From NCBI GenBank assembly GCA_965214695.1, contig OZ243967.1, positions 1,798,001 to 1,862,000 of the forward strand: a stretch of 64,000 nucleotides of DNA, read 5' to 3'. The notes beneath the pieces are model-generated. The model was given only the letters and a program-made list of their open reading frames with translations, made no database searches and was not told the origin of the DNA. The DNA is from JAPOXR01 sp965214695. GTDB lineage: Bacteria; Pseudomonadota; Alphaproteobacteria; Rhodobacterales; Rhodobacteraceae. Position 1 is the stretch's first letter. Each line of letters begins with the position of its first letter. Of this stretch, positions 51,317 to 60,313 are shown one piece after another. A program made the position numbers and the translations under genes.

Positions 51317-52891
51317 TCAGGCGGCTCCGATGGCGGCCTGGCGTACATCCTCGTCCACCAGTTTCTCGTAGCGGGCAAAGTTGCCGGCAAACATCTCCAC
51401 CAGCCTGGCCGCGGCCTGGTCGTAGCCATCACCGTCGATCCAGGTGCGCCGGGGCTGCAGCAACTGTCTTGGCACCCCCTGCAACTTGACCGGCACCTCG
51501 AATCCGAAATTCGGATCCCGGCTGAACTCCACCCGGTCCAGCCGGCCGGACAAGGCGGCATTGAGCAGCGTCCGCGTAACCATGATCGGCATGCGGCTGC
51601 CGCAACCGTAGCTGCCACCGGTCCAGCCGGTATTGACCAGCCAGCAGGAGGCGCCGGAGGATTTGATCCGATCCCTGAGCAGCGCGCCGTACACCTCCGG
51701 GCGCAGTGGCAGGAACGGGCTGCCGAAGCAGGTCGAGAATACCGGCTCCGGTTCCTTCACCCCCTGCTCGGTCCCGGCAACCTTGGCGGTGAAGCCCGAC
51801 AGGAAGTGATACATGGCTTGCGACGGGTTCAGCCGGGCGATCGGCGGCAGGACGCCGAAGGCGTCGCATGTCAGCATGAATATGTTGCGCGGATGCCCGG
51901 CCATGCCGGTCCTCGAGGCGCCGGGAATGGCTTCGAGCGGGTAGGCGCAGCGGGTGTTTACGGTGATGCTGGTATCGGCAAAATCCGGCCTCCGCGACCG
52001 CTGGTCGAAGGTCAGATTCTCCAGCACCGTCCCGAACATGGAGGTGGCGGCGTGGATTTCCGGCTCCGCCTCCTTTTCGAGCTTGACCGTCTTGGCATAG
52101 CAGCCCCCCTCGATGTTGAAGATGCCATTGTCGGACCAGCCATGCTCGTCATCGCCGATCAGCACCCGGCGTCGATCCGATGACAGCGTGGTCTTGCCGG
52201 TTCCCGACAGGCCGAAGAAGATGGCGGCGTCTTCCGGATTGCCCGGCGCGTGGTTGGCCGAACAGTGCATGGGCAGGACACCGCGGGCGGGAAGCAGGAA
52301 ATTCAGGTAGGTGAAGACGGCCTTCTTGTTCTCGCCGGCATAGCCGGTGCCACCGGCCAGCACCAGTCGGCGATCAAGATCGATGGCCACCACCGTCTCC
52401 GACCGGCAGCCATGAATGGCCGGATCGGCCCTGAATGACGGGAAATTCAGGATGGTGAGATCGGGAGCCTGGTTGGCCAGCCCCTCCGGCGACGGGCGCC
52501 TGAGCATGTGCCTGATGAACAGCGCGTGCCAGGCCAGCTCGGTGATCACCCTGACATTCAGCCGGAACTCCGGGTCGGCCCCGCCCTGCAGATCCTGGAC
52601 ATGACACTCGCGGCCAGCCGCATGATGCAGGAAATCCTGCAGCAGCCGGTCGAAATGTGCCGGTGACATCGACCGGTTCGCCTCTCGCCAGATCCGACCC
52701 TCGAATTCCGGGCTTTCAACGATGAACTTGTCGCCGGGCGAGCGGCCGGTATGCGTGCCGGTGCGAACCAGCAGCGAGCCGCCATGCCCCAGATCTCCCT
52801 CGCAGCCGGCGATGGCATGCTGCATCAGCTCGGCAGTCAGGGCATTCTGCGAGACCGGGCTCCGGATGAAGTCGGCTGGGTCCAGTGTCAT
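51317..52891 (-). CDS. pckA: Phosphoenolpyruvate carboxykinase (ATP)
   Basis: PckA makes phosphoenolpyruvate from oxaloacetate and ATP, the first step of gluconeogenesis. The 524-residue enzyme has the P-loop GLSGTGKTTLSSD, the second metal motif DDEHGWSDNGIFNIEGGCYAK, the oxaloacetate-binding VRTGTHTGRSPGDKFIV and the adenine-binding YGGGSRM-type sequence (GSYGCGSRMP). Length and motifs are normal. Placed before mcd on the same strand (about 95 bp gap), it would move C4 product of the ethylmalonyl-CoA pathway into sugar synthesis. In many alphaproteobacteria pckA lies near chvI/chvG/hprK; here those are absent or far away. Confidence 0.95.
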   Translation of the reverse strand: MTLDPADFIRSPVSQNALTAELMQHAIAGCEGDLGHGGSLLVRTGTHTGRSPGDKFIVESPEFEGRIWREANRSMSPAHFDRLLQDFLHHAAGRECHVQDLQGGADPEFRLNVRVITELAWHALFIRHMLRRPSPEGLANQAPDLTILNFPSFRADPAIHGCRSETVVAIDLDRRLVLAGGTGYAGENKKAVFTYLNFLLPARGVLPMHCSANHAPGNPEDAAIFFGLSGTGKTTLSSDRRRVLIGDDEHGWSDNGIFNIEGGCYAKTVKLEKEAEPEIHAATSMFGTVLENLTFDQRSRRPDFADTSITVNTRCAYPLEAIPGASRTGMAGHPRNIFMLTCDAFGVLPPIARLNPSQAMYHFLSGFTAKVAGTEQGVKEPEPVFSTCFGSPFLPLRPEVYGALLRDRIKSSGASCWLVNTGWTGGSYGCGSRMPIMVTRTLLNAALSGRLDRVEFSRDPNFGFEVPVKLQGVPRQLLQPRRTWIDGDGYDQAAARLVEMFAGNFARYEKLVDEDVRQAAIGAA

Positions 52892-53012
52892 GTCGTGTCG
52901 CCTCCCCGGTGCATCATCCGGCCACGCCGCCCCCGGAACGGGCGTGCATGACGCGCGTGGCCGCCGATCTGCGGCGACGAGCCGCCACCGGAACGGGCAG
53001 GCGAGATGCGCC

Positions 53013-53663
53013 TCATCCCGGATTGCCGGCGATGCGCAGCGTTGCCAGCCGGAACGGGATCAGCGCCAGCAGCGAAATCGACAGCTTTACCACCAAATCG
53101 GCCGATGCCAAGCTGACCCAGAGTGGCCCCACCGGACCGGCCCCGAGAACCGGTATGGCCGCATTGGCCCAGGCGACATCGACCCCGGGTTCGAGCCAGA
53201 CCAGGGCGGCCGAAAATGCAATGGCAAAGAACAGCACGGTGTCGATGGTCGAGCCGATGATAGTCGACACCAGCGGTGCCCGCCACCATTTGCCGCCTCG
53301 CAGGCGGTCGAACAGCGCCACGTCGAGCAACTGCGAGACCAGGAAGGCAACTCCCGAACCGATGGCGATCCGCAACGTCACCAGCGGGCCGAATTCGCCC
53401 TCGATCTGCGAGCCGGCAAGCGAGCACAGCACGCCGATGCAGAAGCCTGCCGCCACCACCCGCCTGGCCTCTCGTGGGCCGGCAACCCGGTTGATGACAT
53501 CGGTGACGAGGAAGGCAAAGGGATAGACGAAGGCACCCCAGGTCAGCCAGTCGCCGTAGCGAAACTGCACCAGCACGTTGGATGCGGTGACGATCACTGC
53601 CATCGCCACCATCCCGGAGAACATCAGGTGCCTCATCCGGACATGCCGTTGAACGTCCTGCAC
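53013..53663 (-). CDS. Queuosine precursor transporter (YhhQ/VUT family)
   Basis: A 216-residue inner-membrane protein with about six hydrophobic segments. Family marks: ASNVLVQFRYGDWLTWGAFVYPFAFLVTDVINR (in parts), GPREARRVVAAGF, SQLLDVALFDRLRGGKWWRAPLVST with the conserved charged residues, and STIIGSTIDTVLFFAIAF. YhhQ imports queuine precursors for tRNA modification. No preQ1 riboswitch could be recognised in the upstream 190 bp. It precedes pckA on the same strand with a 120-bp gap. Confidence 0.87.
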   Translation of the reverse strand: MQDVQRHVRMRHLMFSGMVAMAVIVTASNVLVQFRYGDWLTWGAFVYPFAFLVTDVINRVAGPREARRVVAAGFCIGVLCSLAGSQIEGEFGPLVTLRIAIGSGVAFLVSQLLDVALFDRLRGGKWWRAPLVSTIIGSTIDTVLFFAIAFSAALVWLEPGVDVAWANAAIPVLGAGPVGPLWVSLASADLVVKLSISLLALIPFRLATLRIAGNPG

Positions 53664-53849
53664 GTGAAGACCCCTGTCCCGGAAGGTCGAATTGATCTTC
53701 CCCGTCTCTATGCCGACAATTCAGGCCGTGCAATCGCCGTCACGCGGCCGATATCATGCCCCGGCACCGCGGGGCATTGTGGCATCACCCCCAGACGACG
53801 ATGCGGGCGTCGTGACTTCACACGCCGGCGTCGTGTGGGCGCCCCGGTG

Positions 53850-55034
53850 TCAGACGCCGGCGGCGATGAGAGCGTCGGCGAGCACCGGCACCGTCGCCTC
53901 GCTGAGCCCGGCCATGTTCACCCGGCCGTCACCCACCATGTATATGCCGTGCTTTTCCCTGATCTGCGCCACCTGTTGCGGGTTTGCACCGAGAAGCGAG
54001 AACATTCCCCGGTGATCGGCGACGAATCCGAACCGGTCCGAGCCGGAGCGACGGCGAAGCTCGGCCGCCAATAAGCCCCGTAACCGGCCCAGATTGGCCC
54101 TGATGTCCCCAAGCTCGGACTCCCAGTCGGCCCGCAAGCCAGCATCGGCCAGGATCATCGACACCAGGCGGGCACCGTGATCGGGCGGGAAGGAAAAATT
54201 CTGCCGGTTGAGATGGGTCAGCGAGGCCTGGGCCGATTTGGCGCCGGCGTCGTCTTCGGCAATGGCCATCACCACGCCGGTCCGCTCCCGGTAGATACCG
54301 AAATTCTTCGAACAGCTTGCCGCTACCAGCAATTCGGGCACCTCGGACATGAGCAGCCGCAGGCCAGCGGCATCCTCCTCGAGCCCGGCACCGAATCCCT
54401 GGTAGGCGATGTCAATGAGGCCGATGGCGCCCTTGGCATTGAGAAGTTCGGCAATCTCGGCCCATTGCCGCAAATCCAGGTCGGCGCCGGTCGGGTTGTG
54501 GCAGCAGCCGTGGAGAATGACGACGTCACCCCTGGTCACCGGTGCCAGATCCTCGCGCATGGAGTCGAAATCGACACCGCGGCTTTCCCGGTCGAAATAC
54601 CGGTAGAAGCCGGCGCTGAATCCCAGATGGGCCGCCATCGACCGGTGATTGGGCCAGGACGGGTCCGACATCCAGATCCTGGCATCCGGCGAGCTTTCCT
54701 TCACCAGCTCAAGCGCCTGGTGGATGGCACCGGTTCCACCCGGCGTCGTCGCCGACGCAATCCGGTCCCCCGGCGCATCCTCGCCCAGCACCAGGCCGAT
54801 CATCGACTCGCGAAACCCGGCCTCGCCGACCATGCCGGTATAGGCCTTGGTGGTCTCGGTCTCCCAGAGTTGCTTCTCGGCCGACTTGATGGCCCGCATC
54901 ACCGGGGTGTTCCCGGTCTGGTCGCGGTAGACCCCGACCCCGAGATCCAGCTTGTGCTGACGCGGGTCGTCCCTGAATTCCTGGATCAGCCTGATGATCT
55001 TGTCTGGCGGCCGTTCGGGTAGCGAGTTCAGCAT
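53850..55034 (-). CDS. Aspartate/aromatic amino acid aminotransferase
   Basis: A 394-residue class I PLP aminotransferase of the AspC/TyrB subgroup. The family features are KLDLGVGVYRDQTGNTPVM (about 29-47), TPGGTGAIHQALEL for cofactor phosphate binding, HGCCHNPTGADL, IDIAYQGFGAGLEEDA and the PLP lysine in ASCSKNFGIYRERTG. It transfers amino groups between aspartate or aromatic amino acids and 2-oxoglutarate. The start overlaps the end of the upstream GNAT gene by 7 bp, so sulfurtransferase, GNAT and aminotransferase form one tight operon. A role in cysteine or methionine transamination feeding 3-mercaptopyruvate is possible but not shown. Confidence 0.92.
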   Translation of the reverse strand: MLNSLPERPPDKIIRLIQEFRDDPRQHKLDLGVGVYRDQTGNTPVMRAIKSAEKQLWETETTKAYTGMVGEAGFRESMIGLVLGEDAPGDRIASATTPGGTGAIHQALELVKESSPDARIWMSDPSWPNHRSMAAHLGFSAGFYRYFDRESRGVDFDSMREDLAPVTRGDVVILHGCCHNPTGADLDLRQWAEIAELLNAKGAIGLIDIAYQGFGAGLEEDAAGLRLLMSEVPELLVAASCSKNFGIYRERTGVVMAIAEDDAGAKSAQASLTHLNRQNFSFPPDHGARLVSMILADAGLRADWESELGDIRANLGRLRGLLAAELRRRSGSDRFGFVADHRGMFSLLGANPQQVAQIREKHGIYMVGDGRVNMAGLSEATVPVLADALIAAGV

Positions 55035-55597
55035 GATGTCTCCTTTCGAGGCGGCGGAATACGAAGATCGCGCCTCAGTATCCTCGACCTGGCTTCACGG
55101 CGGACCGGCCGGAAGCCTCGAGCCGCATATAGCCTCATTGCAGCCGGATGATCCAGCGTGCAGGTATTGACGGTCAGCTTCGTCATTCCCGGTCGGCGCC
55201 AGCCGCGGGCGATGGCATCATCGAGCAGCCAGCCACCATAGCCCTTGCCGATCGCCTCGCCAACCAGGCCAAAATAGGCGATGTCGCAAATGCCGGCCTG
55301 GCGAAAATCCAGCAAGTGGAATCCCTGCACCCTGCCTGACCTGTGCATGGTGAAGAGCATGACATCCCGGTGGCCCAGCATGTCGCTGACGGCACCCGGC
55401 GCCATCTCGTGCATGTCATCCCATGCATAATCCCGGCCGACCGCGTCGTAGAGGCTGAAGAAGAACCACTCGGGGAACCGGGATGCTTCATCAATGGTGG
55501 CATCACGCCACTCCGGCCCCGGTGGCGGGCCGGCTGGTGGCCGGCCCATCTCGAGCCAGGTCACCTCGTAATCGACCCGGTCTCCCGCCGAATTCAC
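55028..55597 (-). CDS. GNAT family N-acetyltransferase
   Basis: A 189-residue acetyltransferase. The acetyl-CoA loop is in FGLVGEAIGKGYGGWLLDDAIARGW (in parts, about residues 118-142), preceded by the strand ICDIAYF and followed by LTVNTCTLDHPAAMRLYAARGF, the last GNAT motif. The GTG at 55597 overlaps the sulfurtransferase stop (GTGA) and is favoured over an in-frame codon at 55633. The 3' end overlaps the aminotransferase start. The substrate is unknown; the operon suggests an amino acid or thiol compound. Confidence 0.83.
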   Translation of the reverse strand: MNSAGDRVDYEVTWLEMGRPPAGPPPGPEWRDATIDEASRFPEWFFFSLYDAVGRDYAWDDMHEMAPGAVSDMLGHRDVMLFTMHRSGRVQGFHLLDFRQAGICDIAYFGLVGEAIGKGYGGWLLDDAIARGWRRPGMTKLTVNTCTLDHPAAMRLYAARGFRPVRREARSRILRRDLRIPPPRKETSC

Positions 55598-56445
55598 CCG
55601 GTTTCGATCGGCCCGCACTCGCCGAGTCCCCATTCGGCCCAGGAGCCATCATAGACTGCGTGGCGCCGGTGGCCGGTCACCTCGAGCGCCAGGTCGATCA
55701 TCGACGCGGTGACGCCCGAACCGCAGGACGAGATCACCGGAGTATCGCTGCCGACGCCTGCCCCTGCCAGCACCCCCTTCAATTCGCCCGGTGACCGGAA
55801 GGTCCCGTCATCATTGAGCAGCGCGTCGAATGGCAAGTTGACCGAGCCCGGGATGTGGCCCCGCTCGAGGCCCGGTCGCGGCTCCGGCGCATCGCCCCGA
55901 AAGCGCGCCGCAGGCCTGGCGTCGAGGATCAGCGCATCGCCCGATTGCGATGCTCGGGCGACACGGCCGGCATCGGTAGCCAGGTGACCCTGCAGCCGGG
56001 CCGTCATGTGACGAGGCCCCAAGGCTGGCGGCATGTCGTCGACCGGATGCCCCTCCCGCTTCCAGCGGGGCAATCCGCCATCAAGCACCGCCACGTCGAA
56101 ATGACCCATGTATCGAAACAGCCACCAGACCCTCGCCGCCGAAAAGATGCCGGCACCGTCATAGACCACCACCTGGTGGCCATCGCCGATGCCCATCTCC
56201 CGCATCCGCGACATGAACTTCTCCGGCGGCGGAGCCATGTGTGGCAGGCCGCATTCGGTATCGGCAATCTCGTTGATGTCGAAAAACCTGGCTCCGGGAA
56301 TGTGCTCCTGCACATATTCGGCCCGCCCGTCGCGGCCGGTATCCGGCAGGTGCCACGAGCCGTCAATGATCCGCAGATCCGGATCCTCGAGATGCCTGGA
56401 CAGCCAACCAGTCGACACCAGCGTTCTCGTATCCTGGTATTCCAT
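55594..56445 (-). CDS. sseA: 3-Mercaptopyruvate sulfurtransferase
   Basis: A tandem-rhodanese enzyme of 283 residues that moves sulfur from 3-mercaptopyruvate to thiols or cyanide. The first, inactive rhodanese domain has RFFDINEIADT and VVVYDGAGIFSAARVWW. The second contains LILDARPAARFRG and the active-site loop SSCGSGVTA with the catalytic Cys. The CGSGVTA loop indicates mercaptopyruvate rather than thiosulfate specificity. It starts the operon with the GNAT and aminotransferase genes, joined by overlapping codons. The aminotransferase could make 3-mercaptopyruvate from cysteine. Confidence 0.92.
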   Translation of the reverse strand: MEYQDTRTLVSTGWLSRHLEDPDLRIIDGSWHLPDTGRDGRAEYVQEHIPGARFFDINEIADTECGLPHMAPPPEKFMSRMREMGIGDGHQVVVYDGAGIFSAARVWWLFRYMGHFDVAVLDGGLPRWKREGHPVDDMPPALGPRHMTARLQGHLATDAGRVARASQSGDALILDARPAARFRGDAPEPRPGLERGHIPGSVNLPFDALLNDDGTFRSPGELKGVLAGAGVGSDTPVISSCGSGVTASMIDLALEVTGHRRHAVYDGSWAEWGLGECGPIETG

Positions 56446-56464
56446 GATCCTCCCACCTTCCCTG

Positions 56465-56722
56465 TCAGATCATCCGGTTATAGGCGAAACCGAGTGCGGC
56501 CATCGTCACCGCGCCGACAGATGCCGATGCCGCCATCCCCTGCAGGATCCCGGCCGAGGCGAACGCCAGGCCGAGCCATGGCCCGGCAAGGGTGACCAGC
56601 AACCCGGCAATAATGCCGGTTACGGTGTTGCCGAACAGGCCGAGATTCAACTCCCTGAGCACCACCGCGCCGGCATTTGCCCCGGCGGCCCCGGCCAACG
56701 CCGATACGACCAGACTCTCCAT
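56465..56722 (-). CDS. Small Gly/Ala-rich membrane protein
   Basis: An 85-residue protein with two or three hydrophobic segments: SALAGAAGANAGAVVL, FGNTVTGIIAGLLVTLAGPWLG and GMAASASVGAVTMAALGF. The pattern of small residues and the NTVTGIIAGLL segment recall GlsB/YeaQ-type small membrane proteins, but identity is uncertain. It lies 19 bp upstream of the sulfurtransferase start on the same strand, so it may be co-transcribed. No function can be given. Confidence 0.6.
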   Translation of the reverse strand: MESLVVSALAGAAGANAGAVVLRELNLGLFGNTVTGIIAGLLVTLAGPWLGLAFASAGILQGMAASASVGAVTMAALGFAYNRMI

Positions 56723-56779
56723 GCCTACGACTCCGACTCAACAGGTGCGCATCAGGACATTCGCCGCCGCCCGGGCGGA

Positions 56780-57256
56780 TTACCGGTTCTGCCGCAAGAG
56801 GCGCGCCTTCTCGCGTCCCCAGTCCCGCCGCTTTTCGACCTGGCGCTTGTCAAACCGCTTCCTGCCCCTCGCGATCGCCACCTTGATCTTCACCCGTCCC
56901 GCATGGTTGAAATACATGACCAGCGGAACCAGCGTAAACCCTTCCCGGGCGGTTGCCGACCACATCCTTGCCAATTCCCGCTTCCGGACCAGCAGCTTCC
57001 GCTTCCGGCGCTCCTCATGCCTGAATGCGCCCGCATTCCGGTAGGCGGCTATCGAACTGTTGATGAGCCACAATTCGCCATCCTCGACCGCGGCATAACT
57101 CTCGCCGATGGTGGCGCCCCCAGACCGGAGCGACTTGACCTCAGATCCTTCGAGCACCACGCCGCATTCAATCTCCTCCTGGACCTCGAAATCGTAGCGG
57201 GCCCGCCGGTTGGCCGCCAGCACGCGGTAGTTCCGTTCTGCTTCGGTCCTGGCCAT
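56780..57256 (-). CDS. smpB: SsrA-binding protein
   Basis: SmpB binds tmRNA and delivers it to stalled ribosomes for trans-translation. The 158-residue protein has the oligonucleotide-binding barrel: NRRARYDFEVQEEIECGVVL, GSEVKSLRSGGATIGESYA, and the C-terminal basic tail (RGRKRFDKRQVEKRRDWGRE) that enters the decoding centre. Length is normal. It follows dapA on the same strand with a short gap, the usual alphaproteobacterial arrangement. Confidence 0.95.
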   Translation of the reverse strand: MARTEAERNYRVLAANRRARYDFEVQEEIECGVVLEGSEVKSLRSGGATIGESYAAVEDGELWLINSSIAAYRNAGAFRHEERRKRKLLVRKRELARMWSATAREGFTLVPLVMYFNHAGRVKIKVAIARGRKRFDKRQVEKRRDWGREKARLLRQNR

Positions 57257-57284
57257 GGCGGGTTCATCCGGTCAGTCCCGGCCA

Positions 57285-58163
57285 TCAGCCGGAAACGAGT
57301 CCAGCATGCTGCATGGCACTGCGGATTCGCAGGCGCACCGGTTCCGTGACCGGGACCAGCGGCAACCGGACTTCATCCCGGCACCTACCCAGCAACGAAA
57401 GCCCGAACTTGGCGCCGGCGAGGCCGGGCTCGAGGAAGATTGCCTCGTGCAGCGGCAACAGCCGGTCCTGCAACTCGAGTGCAGCCGCGTAATCTCCGGA
57501 CAGCGTCGCCTCCTGGAAGCGGGCGCACAACCCCGGTGCCACATTGGCGGTTACCGAGATGCAGCCCTGTCCACCATGGGCGTTGAAGCCGAGTGCCGAT
57601 GCATCCTCACCGGACAGCTGCACGAAATCCCCGTCGCAGAGCTGCCGCTGTTTCGACACCCTGACCACGTCGCCGGTTGCATCCTTGACGCCGGCAATCC
57701 GTGGCAGTTCGGCCAGGCGCCCCATGGTCTCCGGGCTCATGTCGATGACGGAACGCCCCGGGATGTTGTAGATGATGATCGGGATATTGGAGGCATCATG
57801 CAGGGCACGATAGTGTTCATAGAGTCCCTGCTGTGTCGGCTTGTTGTAATAGGGAGTCACGACCAGCGCCGCATCGGCACCAACGCGCTCGGCGAAACAC
57901 ACGAACCTGACCGCCTCGGCCGTCGAGTTGGAACCGGCGCCGGCAATGATCGGGATGCGGCCAGCGGCCGTTTCGGTGACCGCCCGGATCACCTCTTCAT
58001 GCTCGTCATGACTCAGCGTCGGGCTCTCGCCGGTCGTTCCGACCGGCACAACTCCATGTGACCCCTCGGCAATATGCCATTCGATCAATGACACGAGCGA
58101 CTTGAAATCGACCGCGCCATCGGCAAAAGGGGTTACCAGTGCTGGAATTGATCCTCTGAACAT
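57285..58163 (-). CDS. dapA: 4-Hydroxy-tetrahydrodipicolinate synthase
   Basis: DapA condenses pyruvate with aspartate semialdehyde in lysine and diaminopimelate synthesis. The 292-residue TIM-barrel protein has GTTGESPTLSHDE (about 42-54), VVTPYYNKPTQQG with the catalytic Tyr, NIPGRSVIDM and the Schiff-base Lys in IAGVKDATGD. Length is typical. It is upstream of smpB and divergent from the lytic transglycosylase gene, so genes for cell-wall precursor supply and wall turnover share one intergenic region. Confidence 0.95.
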   Translation of the reverse strand: MFRGSIPALVTPFADGAVDFKSLVSLIEWHIAEGSHGVVPVGTTGESPTLSHDEHEEVIRAVTETAAGRIPIIAGAGSNSTAEAVRFVCFAERVGADAALVVTPYYNKPTQQGLYEHYRALHDASNIPIIIYNIPGRSVIDMSPETMGRLAELPRIAGVKDATGDVVRVSKQRQLCDGDFVQLSGEDASALGFNAHGGQGCISVTANVAPGLCARFQEATLSGDYAAALELQDRLLPLHEAIFLEPGLAGAKFGLSLLGRCRDEVRLPLVPVTEPVRLRIRSAMQHAGLVSG

Positions 58164-58282
58164 TCCGGTGCTTCCTGACGATCGGTTTCTAAAGACAGGC
58201 TCGGCTAGTTATATTCTCAACCCCCGGATGCCAAGCCGTTCGGTTCCACAATTCTCCTGAACGACAGAAGTTGCAAGTGAAC

Positions 58283-60313
58283 ATGGTTCCACGAAGATCT
58301 GCATTGCCCGGATTCATGGCAGTTCTGGCCATTGCCGCTGCTGGCTGGGCAACTCCGGCTGCAGCCGGACCGGCCGACGATGCCGAGGAATTCGCCAGGC
58401 TGCTCGACGAAGCCCAGCGACAGGACTGGGATCATGCCCTCGCCGCAGCCCGGAACATATCCGACCAGGTTGCGCTGTCGGTCCATGAATGGCTGCGGCT
58501 GCGAAGCGGAACCGATAACTGGGACGACTATACCGACTTCCTGGACGATCACGCCGACTGGCCGGGGCTGAAAATTCTCCGCCTGGCCGGCGAAAGGTCC
58601 ATCAGCAACCGGGATGATCCCCATCGTATCGTTGAGTATTTCAACGTTCAGCCACCGCAATCGGGCGCCGGCGCCCTGCGCCTGGCCGGGGCCCATGCAC
58701 GGCTCGGGCAACACCGGGTGGCGATGGAGGGCATCACCAATGCCTGGCTTTCACTGCCCTTTTCCCGCGCCGCCGCCAAGGACGCCCTGGCCACCTATGG
58801 CACTGAGTTGAGGCCGCACCACCGGGGCCGGCTCGACAACCTCCTGTGGCAAGACCGGACCAACGAGGCGCAGGCCATGTTCGACATTGCCGGGGCCGAT
58901 TTGGCGAAGCTGGCCCGGGCGCGGATTGCTCTCAGAAAGCAGGAATCTGGCGTTGACCGGCTGATCGCCGCCATTCCCGATCACCTCGACGACGATCCCG
59001 GCCTGGCATTCGATAGGGTGGTCTGGCGCCTCAGGAACGATGCCGAGGGCAGGGCAATCGAACTCCTGCTGGAGCGAAGCGGGTCGCCGGCTTCGCTGGG
59101 CAAGCCGGAATTGTGGGCCCCGCGCCGCCTGAGCCTCGCCCACTCGCTTATGCGGCAAGGCCGGGACCGGCAAGCCTACAAGGTTGCCTCGAGCCATCAT
59201 ATCCATCCGGAACCGAACGGCCCGGACTGGCTGGCCGACTCCCATCGTCTGCGGGCAAGCCGCAAGGCCGAACAGAGATTTGCCGAGCTCGAATGGCTCT
59301 CGGGGTATATTGCCCTCCGAAAGCTCGAACGGCCCGGGCAGGCGTTGCAACATTTCAACCGCTATGCAGCCCATGTCAGCTCGCCGATCAGCAGGGCGAA
59401 GGCAGCGTACTGGATCGGTGTGTCCCTTTTCCAGTCGGGCGCCGAGGACCGGGCCGCCGAGTCCTTCCGGCAGGCGGCTGAGTTCCAGACGACATTCTAC
59501 GGTCAGCTGGCCGCCCAACGCATCTCGGCCCCGACCGATCCCGGGCTGGTTGGCAGCAATCGATCGGCCACATCCGGACAGAAGGCCCGGCTCGAGGCAG
59601 AACCGGTGGTCAGGGCCGCCTTCCATTTCTACCATGCCGGCTGGGACTCCCACGCCGCCTGGTTCCTGGCGCACTGGGCCGAACGCCTCGATTTCGAGGA
59701 TAATTGGCACCTCGCCGAGCTGGCAGGTCAGCACGGCGCCGATTTTTCGGTGGTGAAGGTGGCAAAGGAGGAGATGAAGGATGGCGGGGTCGATATCGAT
59801 CACCTGTTTCCGCTGATCGGAATCCGGGATTACGAACTGGCAGTGCCGCATGAGCTCACCATTGCCATTGCCCGCCAGGAAACCGAGTTCCGCGACCTGG
59901 CCGTCAGCCCGAAGGGCGCAAGGGGCCTGATGCAGATCAAGCCCTCGACCGGCAGCGAGGTTGCGAGCCGCATCGGCCTCAGGGGCAACATCAAGCGCCT
60001 GCTTGCCGACCGGGAATACAATCTGCGGATTGGCTCCGGTTATCTCGACTACCTGCTTGAAAAGTTCGACGGCTCCTACGTGCTGGCCATTGCCGCCTAC
60101 AATGCCGGGCCTGCCAGGGTTTCCGGCTGGCTCCGGGAGCAGGGCGATCCCCGTTCGGACTCCGTTGACCCCATCGACTGGATTGAGCATGTGCCCTATG
60201 GCGAAACCCGAAACTACATCATGCGGGTGATGGAGGCGATCACGGTCTACAGGATGCGTCTTGGCGGCACCGTCACGTCGATCGATCTTGCCGGGGATTT
60301 GCAGCGCGGCTGA
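58283..60313 (+). CDS. Soluble lytic murein transglycosylase
   Basis: A 676-residue exported enzyme that cleaves peptidoglycan to 1,6-anhydro products. The signal peptide is MVPRRSALPGFMAVLAIAAAGW, ending near AAAGPAD. A long alpha-helical superhelical U-domain (about residues 30-470) is followed by the SLT catalytic domain: ARQETEFRDLAVSPKGARGLMQIKPSTG (in parts) with the catalytic Glu in QETEF, NLRIGSGYLDYLL and AIAAYNAGPARV, ending near WIEHVPYGETRNYIMRVM. ATG 58283 is used; a TTG at 58271 is possible. Its last 41 bp overlap the convergent DMT transporter gene. Confidence 0.93.
   Translation: MVPRRSALPGFMAVLAIAAAGWATPAAAGPADDAEEFARLLDEAQRQDWDHALAAARNISDQVALSVHEWLRLRSGTDNWDDYTDFLDDHADWPGLKILRLAGERSISNRDDPHRIVEYFNVQPPQSGAGALRLAGAHARLGQHRVAMEGITNAWLSLPFSRAAAKDALATYGTELRPHHRGRLDNLLWQDRTNEAQAMFDIAGADLAKLARARIALRKQESGVDRLIAAIPDHLDDDPGLAFDRVVWRLRNDAEGRAIELLLERSGSPASLGKPELWAPRRLSLAHSLMRQGRDRQAYKVASSHHIHPEPNGPDWLADSHRLRASRKAEQRFAELEWLSGYIALRKLERPGQALQHFNRYAAHVSSPISRAKAAYWIGVSLFQSGAEDRAAESFRQAAEFQTTFYGQLAAQRISAPTDPGLVGSNRSATSGQKARLEAEPVVRAAFHFYHAGWDSHAAWFLAHWAERLDFEDNWHLAELAGQHGADFSVVKVAKEEMKDGGVDIDHLFPLIGIRDYELAVPHELTIAIARQETEFRDLAVSPKGARGLMQIKPSTGSEVASRIGLRGNIKRLLADREYNLRIGSGYLDYLLEKFDGSYVLAIAAYNAGPARVSGWLREQGDPRSDSVDPIDWIEHVPYGETRNYIMRVMEAITVYRMRLGGTVTSIDLAGDLQRG

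Noticed and set aside
53664..53849. preQ1 riboswitch before the queuosine precursor transporter
   Set aside because: No aptamer-like stem followed by an A-rich tail could be seen.
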